A stretch of DNA of 49,663 nucleotides from an uncultured Solobacterium sp. (GCA_946415785.1 CAMKTV010000004.1:1-49663), one strand, 5' to 3'; numbered from the stretch's first letter, positions 6,828 to 15,725 are shown. A program made the numbers and translations. The notes: generated from the letters alone by a model not told the origin.

Positions 6828-7562
6828 TTACCTCCTATATGACTCTAAAAATTCTTTAGTTCTTTTTTCTTTCGGATTATCAAATATATCTTCTGGACCT
6901 CCTTCTTCAACAATTAAACCATCTTCCATAAATATAACTTTAGTAGAGATGTTTTTCACAAAATGCATTTCATGAGAAACAATTATCATTGTTCTTTTTT
7001 CTAAAGCTAACTGTCTAATGACTTCTAATACTTCACCAATTAATTCTGGGTCTAATGCGCTGGTTGGTTCATCAAAATAAATGATTTCAGGATTTAAAGC
7101 CAAGGCTCTAGCAATAGCTATACGTTGTTGTTGGCCACCCGATAATTGTGAAGGATAATAATCTTTTCTATCTAATAAACCAACTTTATTCAACATTTCT
7201 TCACCTATTTTAATGGCTTCTTCTTTTGCCATCTTTCTAGCAATGATTAAACCTTCAGTTACATTTTGTAAAGCAGTTTTATTTAAAAATAGATTATAGT
7301 TTTGAAATACAAATCCAGTTTTCTTCCTTATTTCATTAATTTCTTTTTTATTGATGTTAGCCATATCATATGTTTCTTCATCAAATATTAATTGGCCTTG
7401 ATCAGAATCATTTAAAAAATTAAGGCATCTAAGTAAAGTTGTCTTACCACAACCTGATGGCCCAATGATTGAAATAATATCGCCTTTTTCTACTTTAAAA
7501 GAAATATCTTTTAAGACATAATCATTATCATATTTCTTTTTTAAGTTTTTTATTTCTAACAT
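6828..7562 (-). CDS. amino-acid ABC transporter ATP-binding protein
   Basis: The 244-residue ATPase belongs to the polar-amino-acid (GlnQ/ArtP) group. Visible motifs in order are Walker A GPSGCGKTTLL, Q-loop FVFQNYNLF, signature LSGGQQQR, Walker B IIYFDEPTSALD and H-loop IVSHEMHF. It powers uptake from the cytoplasmic side. Its start shares one base with the stop of the permease gene, and the binding-protein gene begins one base after its end, so the three form one transporter. It resembles the other ATPase of this operon in length and motifs but differs in sequence, so this is not a recent duplication. Confidence 0.93.
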   Translation of the reverse strand: MLEIKNLKKKYDNDYVLKDISFKVEKGDIISIIGPSGCGKTTLLRCLNFLNDSDQGQLIFDEETYDMANINKKEINEIRKKTGFVFQNYNLFLNKTALQNVTEGLIIARKMAKEEAIKIGEEMLNKVGLLDRKDYYPSQLSGGQQQRIAIARALALNPEIIYFDEPTSALDPELIGEVLEVIRQLALEKRTMIIVSHEMHFVKNISTKVIFMEDGLIVEEGGPEDIFDNPKEKRTKEFLESYRR

Positions 7563-8260
7563 TATTTACCTACCTGTGCATTTAATTTCTTTTCAATCAC
7601 TGTTTGTACCTTACTTAAAATACTAGAGAACAATAAATAAATCAGTGCTACTTCTAAATATAAAAGTAATGGTTCATAAGTTGTAGTAACAATTGTCCTT
7701 GTCACAAAAAACATTTCCGTTACGGTGATGTTGCTGGCAAGTGATGTATCTTTAACCATTCCAATTAGGCCATTCATTAATGAAGGGAAAGCTGCTCTTA
7801 AAGCTTGAGGTAAAACAATTCTCCACATTATTTGTAGATAAGACATGCCTACGCAATACCCTGCTTCTATCTGTCCTTCAGATACAGAATTCAAAGATCC
7901 TCTGATAGTTTCTGAAGCATATGCGCCTTCATTAAATGCGAAGACTAAGACAGCACAGATAAATGGGCTAGTCCAGGTTATACCAAGTTTTGGTAAGCCA
8001 TAGTAGGCAAAGAATAATTGCACCAACAATGGTGTGCCTCTAATAATCCAGACATAGAAACGACAGATGTCTTTTAATATCTTAATATTCGCAAAACGAA
8101 TAATCGCTACAACTACCGCAATTATCATTGCCAAAAAGAAAGCCACAATAGTTAAAGGTATTGTGACCAAAAGCCCTGGAATTAATATTCTAGTAAATGA
8201 ATTAAGGAATATTTCTAAAAGACGGCTGTCCATTGAAAACATTTTAAAACAATTTATCAT
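7562..8260 (-). CDS. amino-acid ABC transporter permease
   Basis: The 232-residue inner-membrane protein has several hydrophobic spans and the HisM/GlnP-type pattern: a first helix TRILIPGLLVTIPLTIVAFF, then RGTPLLVQLFF, and the EAA coupling loop EAGYCVGMSYLQIMWRIVLP. It forms the channel half of the second transporter in the operon, probably as a homodimer. The gene starts 19 bp after the upstream ATPase stop and overlaps the next ATPase by one base. The N-terminus (MINCFKMFSMDSRLLEIF) is ordinary for the family. Confidence 0.9.
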   Translation of the reverse strand: MINCFKMFSMDSRLLEIFLNSFTRILIPGLLVTIPLTIVAFFLAMIIAVVVAIIRFANIKILKDICRFYVWIIRGTPLLVQLFFAYYGLPKLGITWTSPFICAVLVFAFNEGAYASETIRGSLNSVSEGQIEAGYCVGMSYLQIMWRIVLPQALRAAFPSLMNGLIGMVKDTSLASNITVTEMFFVTRTIVTTTYEPLLLYLEVALIYLLFSSILSKVQTVIEKKLNAQVGK

Positions 8261-8279
8261 AATTTGTCCTTATATATGC

Positions 8280-9011
8280 CTAATTTCTGATAACTTTTCT
8301 TAAAAATACTTTTGTACGCTCATTTTTAGGATTAGTGAATATTTCTTTTGGACTGCCGCTTTCAGCTACTATTCCATCATCCATAAAGATGATTTTATCT
8401 GATATATCTCTTACAAAATCAATCTCGTGAGAAACAATTATCATTGTTAATCCTTTGTTAACTAAACTTCTAATGACATTTAATACTTCTTCAACCATTT
8501 CAGGATCTAAAGCGCTGGTTGGTTCATCAAATAATAATATTTCAGGATTCATTGAAATAGCTCTTGCGATAGCCACTCTTTGTTTCTGTCCACCTGATAA
8601 TGTATTCGGATAGGCATTAATGAATTTTTCCATTCCTACTTTTTGAAGATTTTCTAAGGCAATCTTTTTTGCTTCATCTTTATTTCTTTTTAAAGCTTTT
8701 GTTTGCGCAAAGATACAATTATTTAAAACATTCATGTTAGCGAATAAATTAAATTGTTGGAAAACCATTCCCACCTTTTGTCTAAAAGAATTCATATCTT
8801 TTATTTCTTTTAAATCTTCACCTATTACTTTAATGCTTCCTGAATCATAAGTTTCTAGACAATTTAAACATCTTAATAATGTTGATTTGCCTCCACCTGA
8901 TGGTCCTATAATTGATACCACTTCACCTTTTTCAACATTAAAGCTTACACCTTTTAATACTTCTAGATTATGGAAGTTTTTCTTTACATCTTTGATTTCA
9001 ATAATGCTCAT
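8280..9011 (-). CDS. amino-acid ABC transporter ATP-binding protein (lysine-type operon)
   Basis: The 243-residue ATPase has Walker A GPSGGGKSTLLR, Q-loop MVFQQFNLF, signature LSGGQKQR, Walker B ILLFDEPTSALD and H-loop IIVSHEIDF. It belongs to the GlnQ/ArtP group. Its first four bases overlap the end of the adjacent permease gene (ATGA-type coupling), and with that permease and the first binding protein it makes up the riboswitch-proximal transporter. The ligand is inferred as lysine from the upstream riboswitch. Confidence 0.93.
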   Translation of the reverse strand: MSIIEIKDVKKNFHNLEVLKGVSFNVEKGEVVSIIGPSGGGKSTLLRCLNCLETYDSGSIKVIGEDLKEIKDMNSFRQKVGMVFQQFNLFANMNVLNNCIFAQTKALKRNKDEAKKIALENLQKVGMEKFINAYPNTLSGGQKQRVAIARAISMNPEILLFDEPTSALDPEMVEEVLNVIRSLVNKGLTMIIVSHEIDFVRDISDKIIFMDDGIVAESGSPKEIFTNPKNERTKVFLRKVIRN

Positions 9012-9769
9012 GAGTTTTCCTCCTTGGCTAAAGATATGCTGGAAAAATTAGTATCTGATTGAGGCAAAGATGTTGTGGTGTGACTTAAAGATTTTTCTAT
9101 TTTATGTAAGATGAAACTTGCGATACTTGTCATTAATAAATAGATACAGGCAGTAACGAAATATGTTTCCGAAAAACGATAGGTTGTACCAGCGATTGAA
9201 TTTGACTGAAACATTAATTCAGTAATAGAAATTATCATTAATACTGAACTATCTTTTATATTTACAATGAATTCATTACCTATTGCAGGGAAAGCGTTCT
9301 TGATTGCTTGAGGCAATATCACATGTAACATCGTATCAATATTAGAGACGCCTAAAGCTCTACTAGCTTCTTTTTGTCCCACATCTACCGCTTGAATGCC
9401 TGATCTTACAATCTCTGACATATATGCGCCAGTATTTATTGAAATGACAAAGATGGCAGCTACTACCTTATCCCAAGGAATAATATTTGTATAGACAAGA
9501 TAATATATAAATACTGCTTGCACCATCATTGGTGTTCCTCTAAATATTTCAATATAAAGAGTTGATATTAAATTAAAAATCTTTTTTAAGAACTTCTTTA
9601 ATTTTGAAGAATTATCATCAACATTAATCGCTCTTAAACCACCTACTAATAAACCAATTAATAAACCAATAATTGTTCCAATTAGTGATACAAATAAAGT
9701 TGTTTTAATACCTAATAAAAAACTAGGCCAATATTTCAAAAATATTTCTAAGCATTTATTAAGTGACAT
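9008..9769 (-). CDS. amino-acid ABC transporter permease (lysine-type operon)
   Basis: The 253-residue permease has the family pattern: an N-terminal helix with SFLLGIKTTLFVSLIGTIIG, then FRGTPMMVQAVFIYYL, and the EAA loop EASRALGVSNIDTMLHVILP. The C-terminal 25 residues are polar and Ser-rich, a little longer than usual. It begins one base after the stop of the binding-protein gene and overlaps the ATPase by four bases. It acts in the cytoplasmic membrane as the transport channel of the riboswitch-proximal system. Confidence 0.9.
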   Translation of the reverse strand: MSLNKCLEIFLKYWPSFLLGIKTTLFVSLIGTIIGLLIGLLVGGLRAINVDDNSSKLKKFLKKIFNLISTLYIEIFRGTPMMVQAVFIYYLVYTNIIPWDKVVAAIFVISINTGAYMSEIVRSGIQAVDVGQKEASRALGVSNIDTMLHVILPQAIKNAFPAIGNEFIVNIKDSSVLMIISITELMFQSNSIAGTTYRFSETYFVTACIYLLMTSIASFILHKIEKSLSHTTTSLPQSDTNFSSISLAKEENS

Positions 9770-9770
9770 A

Positions 9771-10568
9771 TTATTCCTCTAATGCTGGTTGTCTTAAAGT
9801 TGCTTCTAACATAAGATTTAATCTTGTATCTGTATCAATCTTACTTAAAGCTGCTTCAACTTTGTTTAATAAGTCAGTGTTTTCTTTTTTAACAGCGATT
9901 GAAACAGATGTATCAACATCAAAACCTTTTCCTTCTTCAAAGCTTACAATTGTTAAATCAGGATTGGCAGCTACTACACCAGTCGCAACAGGCAGTTCTG
10001 CTGTAATTGCATCTACTTCATTGCTTTGTAAAGATAAAATCATACGTGGATATGTTGAAAGAGGTGTAACATGAATTACTCCATCTATCTGATCAATGAT
10101 TTCATCATAAGTTGTATTCTTTTGGCCTAATACTTTATAGCCACTTAATTCCTGAATATCACTGATATTCACAAGTTCACTGTCTTTTTTAACTATCACA
10201 ACCATATCTGATTCATAATATGGTGATGTAAAATTAACAGCTTCTCTTCTTGTAGGCGTATCAGTCATACCAGCGATAACTAAATCAATCTGATTGTTGT
10301 TAAGCGCAGGAATTAAAGCTTCCCATTCTGTCTTAACAATTTCTAATTCCATTCCTAATTCTTCTGCAATCATTCTAGCTATCATCACATCATAGCCATC
10401 ACAATAATCCACTTCAGAAATCTTAACTGCCGTTTCACTGTCTTCAATCTGCGTCCAGTTAAATGGTGCATAATTGCATTCCATTCCTACACGCAAAACA
10501 TTTTCTTTGCTTCCATTTGAACAGCCAAATAAAAATAAGACCATTAATAAACAAATTAATTTTTTCAT
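9771..10568 (-). CDS. amino-acid (probably lysine) ABC transporter substrate-binding lipoprotein
   Basis: The 265-residue protein has a lipoprotein signal with lipobox LFGC (Cys16) and a family 3 solute-binding body (LRVGMECNYAPFNWTQ at the mature N-terminus, then DLVIAGMTDTPTRREAVNFT). It is the first gene after the lysine riboswitch and its terminator, with AGGAG a few bases before the ATG. Riboswitch control by lysine normally marks lysine synthesis or uptake genes, so lysine is the most likely ligand. The TPTRREAVNFT block is the usual family signature. Confidence 0.9.
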   Translation of the reverse strand: MKKLICLLMVLFLFGCSNGSKENVLRVGMECNYAPFNWTQIEDSETAVKISEVDYCDGYDVMIARMIAEELGMELEIVKTEWEALIPALNNNQIDLVIAGMTDTPTRREAVNFTSPYYESDMVVIVKKDSELVNISDIQELSGYKVLGQKNTTYDEIIDQIDGVIHVTPLSTYPRMILSLQSNEVDAITAELPVATGVVAANPDLTIVSFEEGKGFDVDTSVSIAVKKENTDLLNKVEAALSKIDTDTRLNLMLEATLRQPALEE

Positions 10569-10584
10569 TTTTTCTCTCCTATTT

Positions 10585-10622
10585 CTCTAAAAATAAAATC
10601 GTATGCCATCACATACGATTTT
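10585..10622 (-). terminator. riboswitch expression-platform terminator
   Basis: On the minus strand AAAATCGTATG pairs perfectly with CATACGATTTT (arms at 10612-10622 and 10595-10605), followed by a U-rich run. It lies between the lysine aptamer and the first transporter gene and is the off-state stem. Confidence 0.9.
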
Positions 10623-10630
10623 TAGATCAT

Positions 10631-10790
10631 AGGTAATAGCGCCTCTTCATTTGAAGGAGTGTTATAAGTATTTCCTATAACCCCACAACTATCTTTCGCC
10701 AAAAATAATTGTTCGGCGGTGATTACCTTTCAGATATTTCATTGCCTGCCGGCTCCCTATCTTACTAATTTGCACCGCTACCTCTATAAC
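10631..10790 (-). promoter_or_regulatory. lysine riboswitch (L box)
   Basis: Read on the minus strand, the region shows the L-box landmarks in order: ATAGAGGTAGCG, AGTA, GCAATGAAAT, CTGAAAGG, CGCCGAA, TGGGG followed by a hairpin closing at ACACT, and finally GAGGCGCTAT. The same blocks occur, in this order, in the B. subtilis lysC leader. Lysine binding should favour the downstream terminator and shut the ABC operon. The 10569-10829 gap contains this element, its terminator and little else. Confidence 0.88.
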
Positions 10791-10829
10791 GATTTACAAT
10801 ATCAATTTTTAATTATTTTGAATAATAAG

Positions 10830-11495
10830 TCAAGATGATTGACCAAATTTTTTAATTATTTCTTTAATATCTTCACAATTATCTGCCAGATATTTAATAC
10901 CTGCATTAGATAGTTGTTCTCTAGAACGATATCCCCAAGTAACCCCAACAAAATTTACTTTCGCATTTATTGATGTTTTATAATCAGTTGGACTATCTCC
11001 TATATATAATATTTCTTCATTTTTTAAATTCATTTTATAAATTAAATCATTAATATTTTTAGGATCTGGTTTTGGTTTATCTCCAGCCTTAATTCCTTTG
11101 ACATATTCTTCATTTATATCAGGAAAATTTAATTCAATTAGATGTTTTGTATATTCTTCATTTTTATTGGAATTAACACCAACCAGATAATCGTTAGAAA
11201 TCAGATAATCAACTAATTCTTTAATACCCGTATATGGTTTAGTAGTTTTATAGTATTGTTTTCCATAACAGTTTAAAAATACTTTTAATGCTTCATCAAT
11301 AAATTTTTCATCTTCACAAGGAAAACATTTCTCAATAAAGTTTCTCATTCCATGTCCTACTTGTGACATCGTTAAAGATGTTGTATTCTTTCGATCTAAA
11401 TTAAAATATTTAAAAGTATCATTAATACTATTATTAAGGTCATCAATGGTATTTAATAAAGTTCCATCTAAATCAAAAATTATTCCTTTAAGCAT
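10830..11495 (-). CDS. HAD-family phosphatase, phosphoglycolate-phosphatase-like
   Basis: The protein has 221 residues. HAD motif I is IIFDLDGTLLNT (nucleophile Asp8, acid/base Asp10), motif II lies around GVNSNKNEEY, and motifs III/IV around AGDKPKPDP and LYIGDSPTDY. The helical cap domain (about 15-90) is the Gph/PGMB type. It removes phosphate from a small substrate that cannot be named. Its first 8 bases overlap the hexapeptide-transferase gene, so it belongs to that operon, where nucleotide-sugar work is likely. A weak hairpin (GTCAA/TTGAC) lies at the stop codon. Confidence 0.85.
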   Translation of the reverse strand: MLKGIIFDLDGTLLNTIDDLNNSINDTFKYFNLDRKNTTSLTMSQVGHGMRNFIEKCFPCEDEKFIDEALKVFLNCYGKQYYKTTKPYTGIKELVDYLISNDYLVGVNSNKNEEYTKHLIELNFPDINEEYVKGIKAGDKPKPDPKNINDLIYKMNLKNEEILYIGDSPTDYKTSINAKVNFVGVTWGYRSREQLSNAGIKYLADNCEDIKEIIKKFGQSS

Positions 11496-12150
11496 TTTTG
11501 TTCACTACATTGTCTTTATCTTTATAAATACTATTAGCTTTAATTTCTCCTCTAACTCTTGATAAAGGATAAATAATTGTGTTTCTACCAATTACTGAAC
11601 CAGGATTTAATACTGAATTACAGCCTACTTCTACATAATCACCTAAAATAGCACCAAATTTCTTTAATCCTGTTTCAATCTGTTCATCTTTATTTTTTAC
11701 CACAACTAATGTCTTATCTGATTTAACATTAGAAGTTATTGAACCAGCGCCCATATGCGATTTATATCCTAAGATAGAATCGCCTACATAGTTATAATGT
11801 GGAGTTTGAACATTATCAAATAAAATAACATTCTTTAATTCTACAGAATTACCGACAACGCAATTTTCACCCACAAGAGCACTGCCTCTTATAAATGCAC
11901 AATGTCTTACTTCACTATTTTTGCCAATAATACATGGTCCATTAATATATGCTGAAGGATAAACGTTGGCACTTTTTGCGATCCAGACATTTTCTTTTAC
12001 TTCTTCATATTCTTCTTTGTCTAAATTTTTACCGATTTCTAAAATAATGTCTTTGATATCTTTTAATGCTTGATAAGGATATTCGTATTTTTTAAGATAT
12101 TTCTTCGCTAAAGTGTGTTCTAAGTCTAATAATTCATTTGTTTTATACAT
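11488..12150 (-). CDS. left-handed beta-helix sugar-nucleotide/acetyltransferase-like protein
   Basis: The protein has 220 residues. After about 60 helical residues come hexapeptide repeats (NVYPSAYINGPCIIGKNSEV and so on) forming a left-handed beta helix. The segment HYNYVGDSILG...MGAGSITSN matches the C-terminal acyltransferase half of GlmU-like and archaeal dual nucleotidyl/acetyltransferases. No nucleotidyltransferase domain is present. It probably acetylates an amino sugar phosphate or is a structural relative. AGGAG precedes the ATG. It lies between a NUDIX hydrolase and a HAD phosphatase in one operon. Confidence 0.7.
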   Translation of the reverse strand: MYKTNELLDLEHTLAKKYLKKYEYPYQALKDIKDIILEIGKNLDKEEYEEVKENVWIAKSANVYPSAYINGPCIIGKNSEVRHCAFIRGSALVGENCVVGNSVELKNVILFDNVQTPHYNYVGDSILGYKSHMGAGSITSNVKSDKTLVVVKNKDEQIETGLKKFGAILGDYVEVGCNSVLNPGSVIGRNTIIYPLSRVRGEIKANSIYKDKDNVVNKNA

Positions 12151-12159
12151 AATTATCTC

Positions 12160-12615
12160 CTATCTGATAACTGATTTATATTCACCATCTTCTTTATAAT
12201 AAATCAATTCACTTAATTTGTCGCTTTCCATTATTTTAAGCATTCTATCTAAATCTAAAGACAGATTAGCTTTTTTAAAGTCTTTGCGATCTAGCCAATA
12301 GACTTTACCTTCATTTGAAGATTTGAGGCGACCTTTAAATTTATTACATTTATAGTAAAGAATAATGTGTCTATCTTCATTATTAAGTATCTTAAATTCT
12401 TCAATTCCACATAAAATTGGCTTTAATAATGTTAATCCTGTCTCTTCTTTTACTTCTCTTATTATTGAGTCATAAAAGTTCTCATTTTTCTCGACATGGC
12501 CGCCCGGAAACGTTAGACCTGGCCAATCGTTTTTTGTTCTTTCTTGAACAAGGATTTTATTGCCCTTATAAATAAGGCAAATGTTTGTAATAATGCATTT
12601 TTCTGGCTTTTTCAT
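12160..12615 (-). CDS. NUDIX hydrolase (8-oxo-dGTPase/MutT-like)
   Basis: The 151-residue protein has a perfect NUDIX box from Gly39 to Leu61 (G-x5-E-x7-REVKEETGL). The group hydrolyses nucleoside diphosphates linked to another moiety; the ERTKNDWPGLTFPGGH context is common in MutT/YtkD-like housecleaning enzymes. It is the first gene of a three-gene leftward operon at the edge of oriC. The ATG has no ribosome site; instead TATAAT (12622-12627) ends 6 nt before it, with a -35-like TTATCA 17 nt further up, so the mRNA is probably leaderless. Confidence 0.88.
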   Translation of the reverse strand: MKKPEKCIITNICLIYKGNKILVQERTKNDWPGLTFPGGHVEKNENFYDSIIREVKEETGLTLLKPILCGIEEFKILNNEDRHIILYYKCNKFKGRLKSSNEGKVYWLDRKDFKKANLSLDLDRMLKIMESDKLSELIYYKEDGEYKSVIR

Positions 12616-12621
12616 GCCTAT

Positions 12622-12650
12622 ATTATATATTTTCTATTAAAAAATGATAA
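12622..12650 (-). promoter_or_regulatory. promoter of the NUDIX operon, leaderless type
   Basis: Minus strand TTATCA (12645-12650), 17-nt spacer, TATAAT (12622-12627), then 6 nt to the ATG. Initiation 7 nt past the -10 box would fall on the start codon. Confidence 0.6.
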
Positions 12651-13042
12651 TATGTATAAAACTTAGATTAATTAAATATATTAGATGTTTATTATCATTT
12701 ATATTATCCACATCCACATTTTAGACTTATCCACATTATGTGAAAAAGTGTAAAAGTGATTTATGAGCGATAAAATAAGGCTTCTATTATTATAACGATG
12801 TTGAATTAAAGGTTAATAAGTATGGTTATCACCACTTATAAACTGTTGATAAAATTTACATATATTTATTAACATTTTATACCCAATTAAAAGTTGTGGA
12901 TAACTGTGGAAAACTCTATGATATCGCGTATTTATGGCTTATTATAAATTTTTACGTTGTGGATGTTGAAAACTTCTTAAAATTTTGTATTGAAATGTGG
13001 AAAACTCTTAACTATAATAGGTTTTACACTGGATAAATTATT
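12640..13042. other. oriC: oriC, DnaA-box cluster upstream of dnaA
   Basis: Perfect DnaA boxes TTATCCACA lie at 12704-12712 and 12727-12735 (plus) and 12895-12903 (minus). Close variants, all minus, lie at 12844-12852 (TTATCAACA), 12905-12913 and 12996-13004 (TTTTCCACA) and 12958-12966 (ACATCCACA). The 400 bp has no gene and is AT-rich between boxes. Together with the second cluster after dnaA this is a bipartite origin of the B. subtilis type. Gene orientation also changes here, leftward before and rightward after. Confidence 0.9.
12990..13018 (+). promoter_or_regulatory. dnaA promoter with a DnaA box in its spacer
   Basis: TTGAAA (12990-12995), 17 nt, TATAAT (13013-13018). The spacer contains TGTGGAAAA (12996-13004), a minus-strand DnaA-box variant, so DnaA bound there would block RNA polymerase. 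Autorepression of dnaA by this route is known in other bacteria. Confidence 0.8.
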
Positions 13043-14371
13043 ATGTCACAAATAAATTTTTATTATAACGATTTATGGTCTAGAGTATTAGATAAAGTAA
13101 GAGAAAGCGGTCAAATATCTGACGAAATCCTCGATTTATACTTCTGTGGATCTAAATTATCTAGCATTAGTGAAACAGGCGCCGAAGTAATAGTGCCTGA
13201 TTTTATGCATAGCATAATTATGACTGAACATGAAGATCTTATTGAATCATGTTTAGAAGAATGTTTAGGACAACATGTTTTATTACATTTAGTAATGGAA
13301 AAAGATGCTGAAAAGACTATTCAACCCCAAACTAGTGATTTCTTTGATTTAAAATTCGATGAAAATCAAAGATTTGATACTTTTGTTATAGGCAAATCTA
13401 ATAGCCAAGCTCATGCAGCTGCTCTAACTTGTGCTAATACTCCTGGCACTTTCTATAATCCGTTGTTTATTTATGGAAATTCTGGAATTGGTAAAACTCA
13501 TTTGTTAAACGCTATCGGTAATTATGTATTAAGTACTTATCCTAACAAAAAAGTAGGTTTTATAAGTGGTTTAGGCTTTATTGAAGAATTAAGCAAAGCT
13601 GTTAAAAATAATACCATTGATACTTTTAAAGAAAGTTTTTATGATTTAGATGTTTTATTAGTAGATGATATTCAATTTATTGCAGGTAAAGTTAAATCAC
13701 AGGAAGTATTCTTTACAATATTTAATTATTTAACCAACAATAAGAAACAGGTATGTATAACATCTGATCGTTCTCCAAATGAAATAAATGGTTTGGAAGA
13801 AAGAATCATTTCGCGTTTTAATCGTGGTCTAAATGTAAATATTGAATCTCCTGAATATGAGACAAGAATTGAAATATTAAAAAAGAAAATATCTGATCGT
13901 GCTTTAATTGATGATGAAGTTTTATCATATATAGCTAATATTTTTACTAAAGATGTTAGAGGATTAGAAGGCGCTATAAACCGTTTATTATTCTATTTTA
14001 TTAATTTTAATACTAATCATGATGACCATATAACTTTAAAATTAGCTTCAGAAGCTTTTAAAAACCAAGTTGAAGAAAATATTAATGAATTAGATATTAA
14101 AAAAATTAAAAGAATTGTAGCTGATTATTATAGTTTAAGTGTTAAACAGATTGTATCAGCCACAAGGACAAAAAATATTGCTATTCCTCGCCATATTGCT
14201 ATGTATTTATGTAGAACACTATTAGATGCCCCATATAAAGAAATTGGTAATGAATTTGGAAAAAGAGACCATTCTACAGTAATTAATGCCTGTGAAAAGG
14301 TTGAAGAACTGATTAAAAAAGATCCAAATTATCTAAGAGCGATAAATGAAATTAAATCACAAATAAAATAA
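13043..14371 (+). CDS. dnaA: chromosomal replication initiator DnaA
   Basis: The 442-residue protein has all four DnaA domains: N-terminal domain I (about 1-85), a short linker, the AAA+ domain with Walker A GNSGIGKT (145-152) and Walker B LLVDDI (205-210), and C-terminal domain IV with the DnaA-box reading signature ending GKRDHST (about 406-412). It unwinds the origin and loads helicase. The ATG at 13043 lacks a clear Shine-Dalgarno sequence; the leader from the promoter is about 18 nt. Length is normal for Firmicutes. Confidence 0.98.
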   Translation: MSQINFYYNDLWSRVLDKVRESGQISDEILDLYFCGSKLSSISETGAEVIVPDFMHSIIMTEHEDLIESCLEECLGQHVLLHLVMEKDAEKTIQPQTSDFFDLKFDENQRFDTFVIGKSNSQAHAAALTCANTPGTFYNPLFIYGNSGIGKTHLLNAIGNYVLSTYPNKKVGFISGLGFIEELSKAVKNNTIDTFKESFYDLDVLLVDDIQFIAGKVKSQEVFFTIFNYLTNNKKQVCITSDRSPNEINGLEERIISRFNRGLNVNIESPEYETRIEILKKKISDRALIDDEVLSYIANIFTKDVRGLEGAINRLLFYFINFNTNHDDHITLKLASEAFKNQVEENINELDIKKIKRIVADYYSLSVKQIVSATRTKNIAIPRHIAMYLCRTLLDAPYKEIGNEFGKRDHSTVINACEKVEELIKKDPNYLRAINEIKSQIK

Positions 14372-14386
14372 TCCCCAATAATTCAT

Positions 14387-14513
14387 ATTTTATCAAGATT
14401 AAAAATGATAAAATAATCTTATAAATAAAGGTTTTTAATGACTTATCAACAGTTATCAACACCTTAATAATAATAAAATTAATATATTTAAATAATAAAA
14501 AGGAGTTACACAA
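14387..14513. other. second oriC part: DnaA boxes and AT-rich unwinding region
   Basis: The dnaA-dnaN gap has a hairpin (ATTTTATCA/TGATAAAAT, 14387-14414), then two DnaA-box variants TTATCAACA at 14443-14451 and 14453-14461, 10 bp apart. After a CC they are followed by a run of TAA triplets and an almost GC-free stretch (14464-14501). A DnaA box followed by repeated triplets is the layout of the DnaA-trio unwinding system in B. subtilis, so this is the likely melting site. The dnaN ribosome site AAGGAG ends the region. Confidence 0.75.
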
Positions 14514-15665
14514 ATGAATTTCAAAATAAATAAAAAAGAATTATTAGATGCCTTAAATATTTCCAGCAAAGCTGTTTCAACTACAGTGCCTTTGCCAGCA
14601 TTTAGTGGAATTAAATTTATTATTAAAAAAGCAGATGAAGAATTTAAAAGTGATCATCTATCTTTAATATCTTCAGATTCTAATATTTCTATTTTTAATA
14701 CAATTTTAAAAGAAGAAAATGAAAATATCATTATTGAAGAAGAAGGTGAAATTGTTTTAGACGCTAAATACATTGTTGAAATTGTTAGGAAAATAGATGG
14801 TGATATTATCAGTTTTGAAACGTTAGATAGTAATTATATTAAGATATATGGCACTAATTCTGAATTTAAGATTAATGGTATAAGTGCTGATACATATCCA
14901 AATATTGCTTTTGATTTTAATGAAAACGCAAATAAGATAAGAATGAATGCCAGTGAATTATTTGACGCTGTAAGTCAGACAATCTTCGCTTGTTCAACAA
15001 GTGATGTTAAACCAGCTTTAACTGGTGTTAATTTTAAAGCACAAAATGGTATCTTAACTGTTAATGCGACCGATTCATATCGTTTAGCTATGAAAAAGAT
15101 TTCTTTAGCTGAAGAATATAAAAATATGGAATTTAATATTACTATTCCATCAAAATATCTAAATGATATTTATCATAGTATTCCTGCAACTAAAGATATT
15201 GATGTAATTATTGATAATCAAAAGATTGGTTTTAATTTTAACAACATTATTATCCAAACAAGATTATTGGATGATATTTTTCCTGATACATCCAAATTAA
15301 TAGCTAATTCTTATAATCAAAAATTATTAATTAATTCTAAAGATTTATTAAGTGCAATTGATAGAACTTCATTTATTAAATCAGAAGGCAAAAACATTAT
15401 TAAGATGGATATTAATAATGAAGCTATTCTTTTAACTTCAAATGACCAGATTTCTTCATCTTATGAAAAGATTCCTTTAATATCTTATGAAGGTGAAGCA
15501 TTTGAAATATCTTGTAGCGGTAAATATTTAACTGATGCTATTAAAGCTCTTGATTGTGAAAAGACGTGTCTATCATTTTCTGGCAGTTTAAAACCATTTA
15601 TAGCCACAAATGTTGAAGATGAATCAATCATTCAATTAATATCTCCTGTAAGAACATATAAATAA
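14514..15665 (+). CDS. dnaN: DNA polymerase III sliding clamp (beta subunit)
   Basis: The 383-residue protein has the three-domain clamp layout, with typical blocks LPAFSGIKFIIK near the start, FACSTSDVKPALTGVNFKA at the domain II start and the conserved end ATNVEDESIIQLISPVRTY. The clamp rings DNA and holds polymerase and other replication proteins. An AAAAGGAG ribosome site lies 9 nt before the ATG. The gene ends before a clear terminator, so it may be transcribed with dnaA and apart from recF. Confidence 0.97.
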   Translation: MNFKINKKELLDALNISSKAVSTTVPLPAFSGIKFIIKKADEEFKSDHLSLISSDSNISIFNTILKEENENIIIEEEGEIVLDAKYIVEIVRKIDGDIISFETLDSNYIKIYGTNSEFKINGISADTYPNIAFDFNENANKIRMNASELFDAVSQTIFACSTSDVKPALTGVNFKAQNGILTVNATDSYRLAMKKISLAEEYKNMEFNITIPSKYLNDIYHSIPATKDIDVIIDNQKIGFNFNNIIIQTRLLDDIFPDTSKLIANSYNQKLLINSKDLLSAIDRTSFIKSEGKNIIKMDINNEAILLTSNDQISSSYEKIPLISYEGEAFEISCSGKYLTDAIKALDCEKTCLSFSGSLKPFIATNVEDESIIQLISPVRTYK

Positions 15666-15695
15666 TAAAAAAAGTTAAAAATCTTATATAAGGTT

Positions 15696-15725
15696 AAAAA
15701 AGCCCAAAAATTTGGGTTTTTTTAT
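15696..15725 (+). terminator. terminator after dnaN
   Basis: CCCAAA (15703-15708) pairs with TTTGGG (15711-15716), extended by an A run before and a seven-T run after. Confidence 0.8.
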
